Shown here piece by piece: positions 1 to 7,706 of a DNA stretch of 64,000 nt; within the stretch, counting starts at the first letter, position 1, and each line of letters opens with the position of its first letter. Location: NCBI RefSeq assembly GCF_014641855.1, contig NZ_BMII01000026.1, positions 1 to 64,000 of the forward strand, given 5' to 3'. The DNA is from Shewanella inventionis. GTDB lineage: Bacteria; Pseudomonadota; Gammaproteobacteria; Enterobacterales; Shewanellaceae. The notes below the pieces were generated by a model. That model was not told where the DNA came from, searched no databases, and saw only the letters and a program-made list of their open reading frames with translations. A program made the position numbers and the translations under genes.

Positions 1-67
1 CATCGCGCGCTTGAGCATGCTGGGTTTCGAGCTGTTTCTTCTGGTCATCGGTGAGGTATATTTTCAT
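1..67 (-). pseudogene. IS630-family transposase, N-terminal end (runs off the window)
   Basis: Reading leftward from an ATG at 67, the frame gives MKIYLTDDQKKQLETQHAQ and stays open to the window edge. This resembles the start of IS630-type transposases, which open with a short M-K-I-x-L-T-x-x-Q segment before the helix-turn-helix. Only about 22 residues are visible, so whether the gene is intact outside the window cannot be told. It fits the transposon-rich start of the window. Confidence 0.5.
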
Positions 68-283
68 GAGGTGTAGCATGATCCTGATTTGAAATAAAAT
101 CAAGCACCTTCAATGATCACCGGTATATACGGGCTTAACAGTAAGCACTGCGCCCCTAATGAAATCCGTACCATTGCGCCTTTAATTGTAAAACACCTAT
201 GCGGATTAGGTTTACCTTATCCTTGGCCTATTCGGGCTAGCACTGGTTGGACTGAGCAAAAGAATAAGGTGCCATCCATGTTA

Positions 284-322
284 CTGGAGAGTCTCCAGAT
301 TTTAAACTAAGCTTAAAATCTG
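284..322. promoter_or_regulatory. Two adjacent hairpins just upstream of the RAYT gene
   Basis: A perfect 7-bp inverted repeat with a one-base centre (CTGGAGA-G-TCTCCAG, 284-298) is followed by a 10-bp inverted repeat (CAGATTTTAA at 296-305 and TTAAAATCTG at 313-322, 7-nt loop). The second hairpin ends 13 nt before the Shine-Dalgarno AAGGAGG of the transposase at 345. They could control RAYT expression or be the REP-like DNA hairpins that such enzymes bind. The role is inferred. Confidence 0.45.
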
Positions 323-344
323 AACAGACATTAACAAGGAGGTT

Positions 345-1325
345 ATGATGCCGCGCCCTCGTAGAAGCCAAATTAGCCTAGAAGACACCCCCTGTTACCA
401 TTGTTGTAGTCGCGTTATTCGCCGTGCTTTTCTCTGCGGCGATGACAAGTTTTCTGGTAAAAACTACGACCACAGACGTGCTTGGGTAGATGCTCAGCTG
501 CTTAAATTTGCGGAGGTTTTCGCTATTGATGTTGCGGCCTATGCAGTGATGAGTAATCATCTGCATGTTGTGCTCAGTATCGACATATATCAAGCCAACA
601 GTTGGTCTGATGCCGAGGTAATAAGTCATTGGCATCAGTTATTTAAGGGTACTGATACAAGCCAAAAGTTTGCTCATGGTGAAACGCTTGAAGATTATGA
701 ACAGTTGCAGCTTAGTCACACAGTTGCTTTATATCGCAGCCGATTAAGCGATATTTCTTGGTTCATGCGGGCATTGAACGAACCGATAGCAAGGCAAGCA
801 AATCAAGAAGATAACTGCACTGGCCGCTTCTGGGAGGGACGTTTTAAATCGCAAGCACTGCTCGATGAGGCGGCAGTATTAGCCTGCATGGCTTATGTCG
901 ACCTCAATCCCATTCGGGCAAATATGGCAGACACGCCAGAGCAATCAGACCATACCAGTATTCAACTACGAATTAGGGCTGCGCTGAAAGGTGAGCAACC
1001 ACAGAGCCTACTGCCTTTCATTGGTAATGATCGTAAAGACCAACCCAAGGGCATCGCATTTTCGCTGCAAGATTATCTTGGATTGGTTGATGATACGGGA
1101 CGCATTATTCGCAACGATAAGCGTGGCGCTATTAGCACATATAGCGCTAAGTTACTCACAAGATTGAATATCCCTCAAGATAACTGGCTCAAACTCACCA
1201 CCGAGTTCGGTAAGCTATTTCACGGCCCAGTCGGCACACTTCAAGAACTTACCCACTATTGTGAGCATCTAGAAAAACGCCGACGACACTTCGCCAGTTG
1301 TTGCCAGCACTTAAAAGCGGGCTGA
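345..1325 (+). CDS. REP-associated tyrosine transposase (RAYT, IS200-like Y1/HUH family)
   Basis: A 326-residue protein of the Y1 transposase superfamily (IS200-like fold). The HUH metal-binding motif is visible as SNHLHVVLS (His72 and His74). The conserved AYVDLNPIRA segment around residues 183-192 carries the likely catalytic tyrosine. Such single-copy, domesticated enzymes act on REP/BIME hairpins rather than on a surrounding IS. An excellent Shine-Dalgarno (AAGGAGG, 336-342) supports the ATG at 345 or the adjacent ATG at 348. It is longer than a minimal IS200 TnpA (about 140-150 aa), with a basic C-terminal extension, as in RAYTs. The open reading frame appears intact. REP-like hairpins occur at about 25.6, 33.2-34.1 and 41.8-42.4 kb and are candidate substrates, but the link is inferred. 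Confidence 0.8.
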   Translation: MMPRPRRSQISLEDTPCYHCCSRVIRRAFLCGDDKFSGKNYDHRRAWVDAQLLKFAEVFAIDVAAYAVMSNHLHVVLSIDIYQANSWSDAEVISHWHQLFKGTDTSQKFAHGETLEDYEQLQLSHTVALYRSRLSDISWFMRALNEPIARQANQEDNCTGRFWEGRFKSQALLDEAAVLACMAYVDLNPIRANMADTPEQSDHTSIQLRIRAALKGEQPQSLLPFIGNDRKDQPKGIAFSLQDYLGLVDDTGRIIRNDKRGAISTYSAKLLTRLNIPQDNWLKLTTEFGKLFHGPVGTLQELTHYCEHLEKRRRHFASCCQHLKAG

Positions 1326-1706
1326 CTTAAATCTCGAATTCAACATCTAAGTGCATCAATGACTGCTTAGGCCGCTGAAACTGCATGGGGTGGGATACTG
1401 TTGCCTGAAATCTCTATTTTTCACTGATATTTGCTTATTTCGTTACTCATGAACCGTCCATTTGAACCGCTTTATTGCATTTTGGGTCAGTATAAACTTT
1501 ATTTGATTACCATACATTTTCTAATCCCAGTAGTTACTTTTAGAGCCTCAGTTCTAACAAACTTTTGTCCAAAAGAGAGCTTGAGGATAAAGTTGATTGC
1601 CCTTTCCAGTCCACTAGGTGCAGATAAGATTGGTGCATATATTGATACCCGAGCACTTTCTGATTATTATCATTTTGCTGTAAATTGAGTATATTACATC
1701 AACTTC
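1326..1706. other. Gene-free stretch
   Basis: No convincing coding signal is seen on either strand. An 85-codon open frame at 1431-1688 has no ribosome binding site and no recognisable protein. The stretch joins the RAYT gene to the IS66 fragment and is probably transposon debris. Confidence 0.5.
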
Positions 1707-2060
1707 TTGACTTCGGTACTTCCCAAAGGATATCTAGGTAAAGCCATTACTTACGCCCTAAACCAATGGCCGAAATTATTAACTTATCTTGATGATGGCG
1801 ATATTAGCATCGACAATAATGTCACCGAACGAGATATTCGCCCGTTTACAACGGGGCGCAAAAACTGGATGTTCTCAACGTCAGTCAACGGCGCGCATGC
1901 CAGTGCGAACTTATACAGTTTAGTGATGACCTGTCGCGCGAACGATATCAGTCCATATTATTACTTCAGGCACTTGTTTACCGAGTTGCCCAAGCGTCTA
2001 CCTACCGACGATTTGACCGATTTAATGCCGTGGAATGTTGATCTAAGCAATATCGATTAA
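1707..2060 (+). pseudogene. IS66-family transposase (TnpC), C-terminal fragment
   Basis: The 117-residue frame matches the C-terminal end of IS66 transposases: DISIDNNVTERDIRPFTTGRK, then a NLYSLVMTCRANDISPYYYF helix, then a tail ending in a proline-rich MPW motif. The N-terminal three quarters of the roughly 510-residue transposase, including most of the DDE core, is absent. No tnpA or tnpB gene precedes it. It has no credible start codon. It is a decayed remnant, abutted directly by an IS481 remnant. Confidence 0.8.
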
Positions 2061-2088
2061 CGCTTCACTGCTTCATTTACCGCTTACG

Positions 2089-2232
2089 TTGCAAAAAGAT
2101 CTAGACGAATGGATAAATTACTACAACAATAACCGAACTCATCAAGGTAAAATGTGCTGCGGAAGAACACCGCTTGAAACATTACTCGATGGAAAACAGA
2201 TTTGGGCCGAAAAAAACTTAGCTCAAATCTAA
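2089..2232 (+). pseudogene. IS481-family transposase, C-terminal fragment
   Basis: A 47-codon open stretch ending at TAA 2232 reads LDEWINYYNNNRTHQGK and then CCGRTPLETLLDGK, the characteristic C-terminus of IS481 integrase-core transposases. The rest of the gene is missing. The inverted repeat CTGACAG/CTGTCAG at 2234-2267 immediately after the stop probably belongs to the terminal repeat of the lost element. Confidence 0.65.
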
Positions 2233-2313
2233 GCTGACAGACACCATTTAAAATGGGTAACTGTCAGATCAAGTCTGAGCTAGTACAACTTAATAGATAA
2301 TGCCGCTCTATTT

Positions 2314-3744
2314 TCATGTAAATTGATCTTCCTCCATTTTGTTTTTCGCTAGAGTTATGTCTTCGTCCCGACCTTTTCTGAGAATGTTCAATTCTTTTCT
2401 ATATTCGGTCACGCAGATTAATTCTTTTTCAAGTCTTTTGATTAATATATTATTTCTGTCATCAAACCTCTGAATAGCACGTATAATTTCGGCAGATGAA
2501 ATCGTTTTTTGATACCCTGACATTCTCGCAAATGCTTGTTTTATATATGTGTCTAATGATTCTGTAAGTTTGTGTCCGGTGTACTGTATAACTTCTGCTT
2601 TAAAGGTTTCCTGCCCCATTAATTGTTGCCTGAATTTATCTTCGTTTTCAAATTTGTGTCTTTCAATTAGTAATACAAATAAGTTAGTGCAGAAAGCATG
2701 TCTGAACATGTGGTTACATACTTGCTCTGCGATTTTTGCAAAGGTTCTAATGTTATACATTTCTGTACTTAATGTTTCTGGACTAAGCTTTTGACCGTCT
2801 TTTTCAGAGATAAAGAGCCAGCCGTGATCTTTGTTCTTTCCTATTGTTTTTTTAATTATTTTTTCTCGACTTATTCTGATAAATTTAAGCAAGTCATTTA
2901 TAAACATTCGACTGACAGGAATAACTCTTTCACCTGTATCATTTTTTAACGTAAGTAAACGTAGCATTGGTTCATCCATCGCAGCTGCAGTTTGTATATC
3001 TTGAACTGTGATGTCAGCTATTTCACCTCGACGAGCACCTGTATTTATAAGAGTATTTATTTGAATATCTCTTCTTTGTGCAACAAAATTAGAACTGTCC
3101 ATTTCGTAAATAGCATCATAGATTTTGTCAATGTTTTTTTGTGATACGGGCTTCCTCGTCACCTTTTTTCCTGCATAGATAAAAGAGTGATGATCCCAGT
3201 AGGTTGTTGGAACTTTCTTGCTTGGATGAGTATTAATTTTTTGTTCAGCGCGAATTACGCCTTCTTTACCGACAAAGTTATCTTCTCCATAAAATTTACC
3301 GATATAGTCCAAAAAATCTAAGCAAACTCGACCTGTACTACTTATACTTTCTTCGTTTTTCTTTTTATGTTTGGGGTTACGAGGATCTCTTTCTTTCCTT
3401 AAATCGGAAATAAATTCACTAAATAAGCCATCACTTAAATGTTGAAATGGAATATTTCTAAAATAACAAAAACGTATCAACTGAGCAACTTTACCCGCAT
3501 AATCACCTATTGTTCCTCCATTTCTACCTCGACGAGACAAAAGGCGATTTCCCTTACCTTTGCGTTCTAACATTTCAAGCATGTAAAGGTTTGCAATCAT
3601 GCATGGAGTATTATCAGGAAAAACTATATGGGGGAGGTTTGAGGCATCTTTAGTTGTAGTTCGTCCCAGAGATCTGGATTTTAATACAACTAAATCCTTC
3701 AATGGAGTGTGAAGTTTTTTTTTCTTACAATTCATCTGCTTCAC
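2314..3744 (-). CDS. gmtY: Tyrosine recombinase, GmtY-like, last gene of the recombinase operon
   Basis: A 476-residue site-specific recombinase. The catalytic pattern is visible: box I Arg in TGARRGEIADI (about residue 238), HMFRH (about 346), then YTGHKLTESLDTYIKQAF, whose Tyr near residue 400 is the likely nucleophile. An N-terminal SAM-like core-binding region precedes this, and the last 70 residues are charged and probably helical. The gene overlaps the upstream small gene by 20 nt, so translation is probably coupled. Size, order and partner genes fit the gamma-mobile-trio recombinase GmtY known from gammaproteobacterial islands. GInt and Tn554-type operons are alternatives. The name rests on recall of the family. 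The recombinase assignment itself is firm. Confidence 0.75.
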   Translation of the reverse strand: MKQMNCKKKKLHTPLKDLVVLKSRSLGRTTTKDASNLPHIVFPDNTPCMIANLYMLEMLERKGKGNRLLSRRGRNGGTIGDYAGKVAQLIRFCYFRNIPFQHLSDGLFSEFISDLRKERDPRNPKHKKKNEESISSTGRVCLDFLDYIGKFYGEDNFVGKEGVIRAEQKINTHPSKKVPTTYWDHHSFIYAGKKVTRKPVSQKNIDKIYDAIYEMDSSNFVAQRRDIQINTLINTGARRGEIADITVQDIQTAAAMDEPMLRLLTLKNDTGERVIPVSRMFINDLLKFIRISREKIIKKTIGKNKDHGWLFISEKDGQKLSPETLSTEMYNIRTFAKIAEQVCNHMFRHAFCTNLFVLLIERHKFENEDKFRQQLMGQETFKAEVIQYTGHKLTESLDTYIKQAFARMSGYQKTISSAEIIRAIQRFDDRNNILIKRLEKELICVTEYRKELNILRKGRDEDITLAKNKMEEDQFT

Positions 3745-4348
3745 CCCTTACTATACTAACAACGGTTCCGCTAGTTTTTATTTTATTATATGGAGGTTGG
3801 TTGAGTGCAACTATTGCCCTAAGCTTTTCTAAGCCTATTATAGCGCGTTCTTCTCTTAGTTCTTTGTTCGTTGTTTCTGAAACTGTTTTTATTGTGTGCA
3901 TGGCCCCTGATAGGGCTTGTAGTAATATGAAATTAACGGCTTTTTGCTTTGTTAATGTGTCTTCGTTTACTTTGATAATCGCTTGTAGACCAGTTTTGGT
4001 ACTTTTTAGTGGTTTATTTTTTTTATTTAGCTCGCTTTCAATTGCAACTTTTGCATCTATTCTAAGCTCATTAATAATATCCCATCCATCCTCTAATCTC
4101 TCACCAAATAGATTTTTGGTATGTTTTTTTAGTGTATTGAGTGTCATCTTCCCTTTATTGATGGAGTATGTTTGACATTCCCATACGCCTTCTAATTTAG
4201 CAATTCCATTTTGGCTTGCCAGTGCTCTTTTGAAATTAAGATCATTAATGAATCGGCTCGGTTTTTTAATTGCTTCGTTTAATAATTCATAAATAGCTTC
4301 TGTTGATGCTTCATAACTTATTGAAATATTAGTTGGCTTATTATTCAT
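3725..4348 (-). CDS. gmtX: Small accessory protein of the recombinase operon, GmtX-like
   Basis: A 207-residue, lysine- and glutamate-rich, largely helical protein with no signal peptide, membrane segment or catalytic motif. A TAATG junction at 4346-4350 overlaps the end of the upstream recombinase, with GGAGC just before it. Its own 3' end overlaps the next recombinase by 20 nt. A small non-recombinase partner between large tyrosine recombinases is typical of GMT (GmtX); GInt and Tn554 operons also encode one. By analogy it may help assemble the recombinase-DNA complex. No function can be read from the sequence itself. Confidence 0.6.
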   Translation of the reverse strand: MNNKPTNISISYEASTEAIYELLNEAIKKPSRFINDLNFKRALASQNGIAKLEGVWECQTYSINKGKMTLNTLKKHTKNLFGERLEDGWDIINELRIDAKVAIESELNKKNKPLKSTKTGLQAIIKVNEDTLTKQKAVNFILLQALSGAMHTIKTVSETTNKELREERAIIGLEKLRAIVALNQPPYNKIKTSGTVVSIVRGEADEL

Positions 4349-6206
4349 TAATTAGCTCCCGTTATTTTTGTTATAATACGCATTCTTCTTTCATTTTCAT
4401 CTTCAAAGAATTCTGGTTCTACACTTGCTTTGCCTTCTTTAAGTAGCTCATCTATGTATTCCTCTAACTCTTCTGCGTCGATAACGGAAAATTCCGTGGT
4501 ATTAAATTTTTTATAAACAAAATCAGCTAAATTACTATATTCCTTCCCGCCTTTTACGAGAGACTCTGCAACATACTGTGCTTTAGCACCTCGGAGAACT
4601 GAGCCTTGTACGCTCTCTGTGATGTAATTCCATACATGTTCAGGATCTGTATGTCCTAGCATCCATTGAAGTGTCTCAATGCCCCCAATTTGGCTAGAAT
4701 GAAAAAATAGTAACGCAAAAAATCGTCTAAGTTGGTGTTGTCTTAGATAGTATCGTTCACCATTTTCGTTAGTATCTGTCTGAATATAATCACAAAATAA
4801 ATCAACATAAGAATCTGAGCATCTTCGGTTTGTACTGAATTTACCTGAAGCATTTATTTGTGGCGGAGAAAATAGCTTTGTATAGCCATCAAGCAGACCA
4901 AGTTCGATATGTTTATCTTGTAATTTTATGAGGTTTTGCATCATATCAACAGCGATAGGATCAATTGGTCTAGCCTCTGTATTACGTGCACCGAAAAGCA
5001 TTTTAGACGTTTTACGCTTTTCAAAAATAAGCCATTGTTCAGTATTATCCAAGCACTCCCCAGCTTTTAGATCTAGCAATTCTCCATCGCGTCTTGCTAC
5101 TAATACGCCAACGATGATTTTTACAGCACCATAATAAACATGAACTAGATCTAATAACCCCTGATTACTTCGTAATTTATTAAAGTAACTTGCTGTGTTT
5201 GCACCTCTATTGGGATTTAGGCCTTCACCGGTGCTTATACAGGTTAAACCTAAGCGGGATACTCCAATCTCATTTAATTTAGTTGGTAGTATTTCCAAAA
5301 AATCATCATTAGTAATGCTAGTTAAAGGTATTTTTTTCTGTGTGGCATATTTGATTACATCATTCCAAGTATCAATTAATAAATCACCATATTTCAGGTG
5401 AAACTCAATGGCTTCCCTAATTACTCTAAAAACCAGATCGTAAGGTACGGTTTTAAATCTACCTTTTGGAGTACGAACTTTTGGTTCATATAAATTTAAT
5501 TTATCTAGTTCATCTTGTGGGGGCGCGGGCAACTCGAGGGTATTTAAGGCTTGTATTTTATTTAAAGCTCGACAATATTCTTGTAAATTACCCCAAGAAA
5601 GGAGATCGCTTTCTTTTGTCGTGACTTTAACTCCCTCGCATTCCCTATCCATGATGCTTTCATTTTCAAAGTTAACTTCTAGCGATGGAAAGGCTATCTT
5701 TGCCACTGTTTTTACATAAAGAGTGTTTTTGTATATATCTTTAGCAACTTTTGATGTATTCATCCCCCAGACTCCGCCAAAGTTATTCTTTCTGGAGGAA
5801 CCATGTTTACGGTATCCTAACTGATTTAGAAATATGGCAGCTCGAATAGAGATAATCTTATCTTCGGATAGCCCAAGGGGACATTCACTTAATAGATCTG
5901 GATCAACATCTAATGTAGATGGATAGCGTACAAGGAATCGAATAATGTCTTCATTATCAGTCTTAGATAACAACTCAAGTAAGTATTTTGATATCCTAGA
6001 CGACCAATCATAAAGGCTTTCATTAGTGTCTTTATTTGAATAAACTTTATCCAATAAAGCTGTTAGATCATCCAGAGTGATTGCACCAAGACCAAACTCC
6101 TTTAACTTATACTGACTTCCGTTCAATAAAAGGTGATCAATAATACGTAGAACAGACCTGAAATCTCGATTCATGGTGGTCTTTGCTGCACTTAACTTAT
6201 TACCCG

Positions 6207-6215
6207 CTACTGCGG
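6207..6215. repeat. 9-bp target-site duplication of ISAs1 copy 1 (left copy)
   Basis: CTACTGCGG here is repeated exactly at 7456-7464 on the other side of the insertion sequence. Confidence 0.95.
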
Positions 6216-7455
6216 CAGGGGCTGATTACACTTTTTGACCAGTACCGAAAATAATCTCTTCTCTGAAATCGTCACTCCAGCAAGCTCGATTAAATTTCTG
6301 ATTCTGGCTTGTTTTAGCTGGATGAAGCTTCACTAAGTTGAGTGCCCATCGCCTTAAAATAGCCAGAATACTGGCACCATCCTCATCATACATTTTTTGC
6401 TTATCTTCTTGAAATAGCGTGTCTAAAAGCCAATGCTGATTGTTTTCTGTTTGCCAATGCGCCCGAATTGCGCATCCAAATGCCTTTGAAGTCATCACGG
6501 CACTACTCACATAAAAGTGCGTGTCTATACTGGTTTTGTTACCCACTTTTCGATGACGTTCTACTGCTATTAATGTTTTTAGTTGAGGCCATTTCATCTT
6601 CATTTCGTCGGGTAAATTTAACGGACACTGAAACGTTATCCGTTTTTCAACTCGACCATGGCCATTATCATCTTGCGTATAACATTCAGCATCAGGATAC
6701 TTTTCAATATAATCAGCAAATTGTGCCTGTACAGACTCGTAGAGTTTGGGCTGATTACCTTTCACTTGAAGAATGCAATCACCACCTTCTTTCACTATAT
6801 AATCAAGTGTTTGCGTTTGGCAGTGAAGGGCATCAAATGTCAGTAATTCCGATTTCAAATCAAGGCATGTGAGTAACTCTTGAACGAGTTTGAGTTCACT
6901 CTTTTTGCTCGCGCCTGATTTTGCATTAAACACCAACCCTGACTCTGTATCATAAGCCGTTACCATGTGTAACGCTGAGCTTGAAGCGGATGCTTTGGCG
7001 CCTTTAAGTACTTTACCGTCGATAGCTATCGATGATTGCCTTGTATTGATGCGGTGCTCATTCACCCAACTCATCAGTGCATCAAGTAGAGATTGTTTAG
7101 ATACGCCTCTGAAAATGCGACCAATGCTTTGCTGGCTGGGAATACCATTAGCGAATGGGCGATGTTGGCGTAACCATTCCAATTTCAATGTGCCGAACTC
7201 ATGGCAATCAGCCCAACTTTGGGCTCCTGAGATAACAGCACTAAGTACAAGAAAGCAGATATCAATGACATCATGTTCTTGATTTATATGGGAACGGCAA
7301 TCAGTAATTTTATCAAGATGTTTAAGCATAGTAAGTCGGGAGCCAAAGAAAAAAGAGGGTTATTTGATCACACTGGCGAGATCAATCAAGTCTTTTTTTA
7401 TCTCTTTGTTTTTAAAGATAACGTGTGAAAAATGATCGAGTATGATCAGCCCCTG
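6216..7455 (-). mobile_element. ISAs1-family insertion sequence, copy 1 (1240 bp)
   Basis: Bounded by the perfect 11-bp terminal repeats CAGGGGCTGAT (6216-6226) and ATCAGCCCCTG (7445-7455). It is flanked by a 9-bp target duplication CTACTGCGG at 6207-6215 and 7456-7464, which fits the 8-10 bp usual for ISAs1. It encodes one transposase. As far as I can read, it is identical to the copy at 27172-28411, implying recent movement. Confidence 0.95.
6226..7329 (-). CDS. ISAs1-family DDE transposase
   Basis: A 367-residue intact transposase. It opens with an H-repeat/DUF4338-like N-terminus (ITDCRSHINQEHDVIDICFL, then WADCHEFG). The DDE core begins around SIAIDGKVLKGAK, with LLTFDALHCQTQTL and ILQVKGNQP in the middle. 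The C-terminal HWQTENNQHWLLDTLFQED carries the Glu-containing motif. Its stop codon lies within the terminal inverted repeat. The gene is in the same orientation as the recombinase operon it interrupts. Confidence 0.95.
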   Translation of the reverse strand: MLKHLDKITDCRSHINQEHDVIDICFLVLSAVISGAQSWADCHEFGTLKLEWLRQHRPFANGIPSQQSIGRIFRGVSKQSLLDALMSWVNEHRINTRQSSIAIDGKVLKGAKASASSSALHMVTAYDTESGLVFNAKSGASKKSELKLVQELLTCLDLKSELLTFDALHCQTQTLDYIVKEGGDCILQVKGNQPKLYESVQAQFADYIEKYPDAECYTQDDNGHGRVEKRITFQCPLNLPDEMKMKWPQLKTLIAVERHRKVGNKTSIDTHFYVSSAVMTSKAFGCAIRAHWQTENNQHWLLDTLFQEDKQKMYDEDGASILAILRRWALNLVKLHPAKTSQNQKFNRACWSDDFREEIIFGTGQKV

Positions 7456-7706
7456 CTACTGCGGAACCAACATTCCGATCTGTAGAAGCGATTAACCAAT
7501 GCTTCAGGCTTATTAATAATTGGTGATTATTTTCATCTGTAAGTTGTGATCCATCGTATAAATGTATATTCCAATCCAGTTCTTTATTCTTTTTAAAGTC
7601 GAAGTTGTATACCCATAAATTTGACTCGAATGGAGACTTTAACCAATCAGCTTTCGTAAATTGATTCTCATAATCGGTGCTAATAAATTCTTCAAGAAAA
7701 TCAAGT

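Noticed and set aside
113..310. 65-codon open frame upstream of the RAYT
   Set aside because: No ribosome-binding site, no recognisable family, and its end overlaps the hairpin region; it is probably non-coding.
1431..1688. 85-codon frame between RAYT and the IS66 fragment
   Set aside because: No homology I recognise and no start signal; sits in transposon debris.
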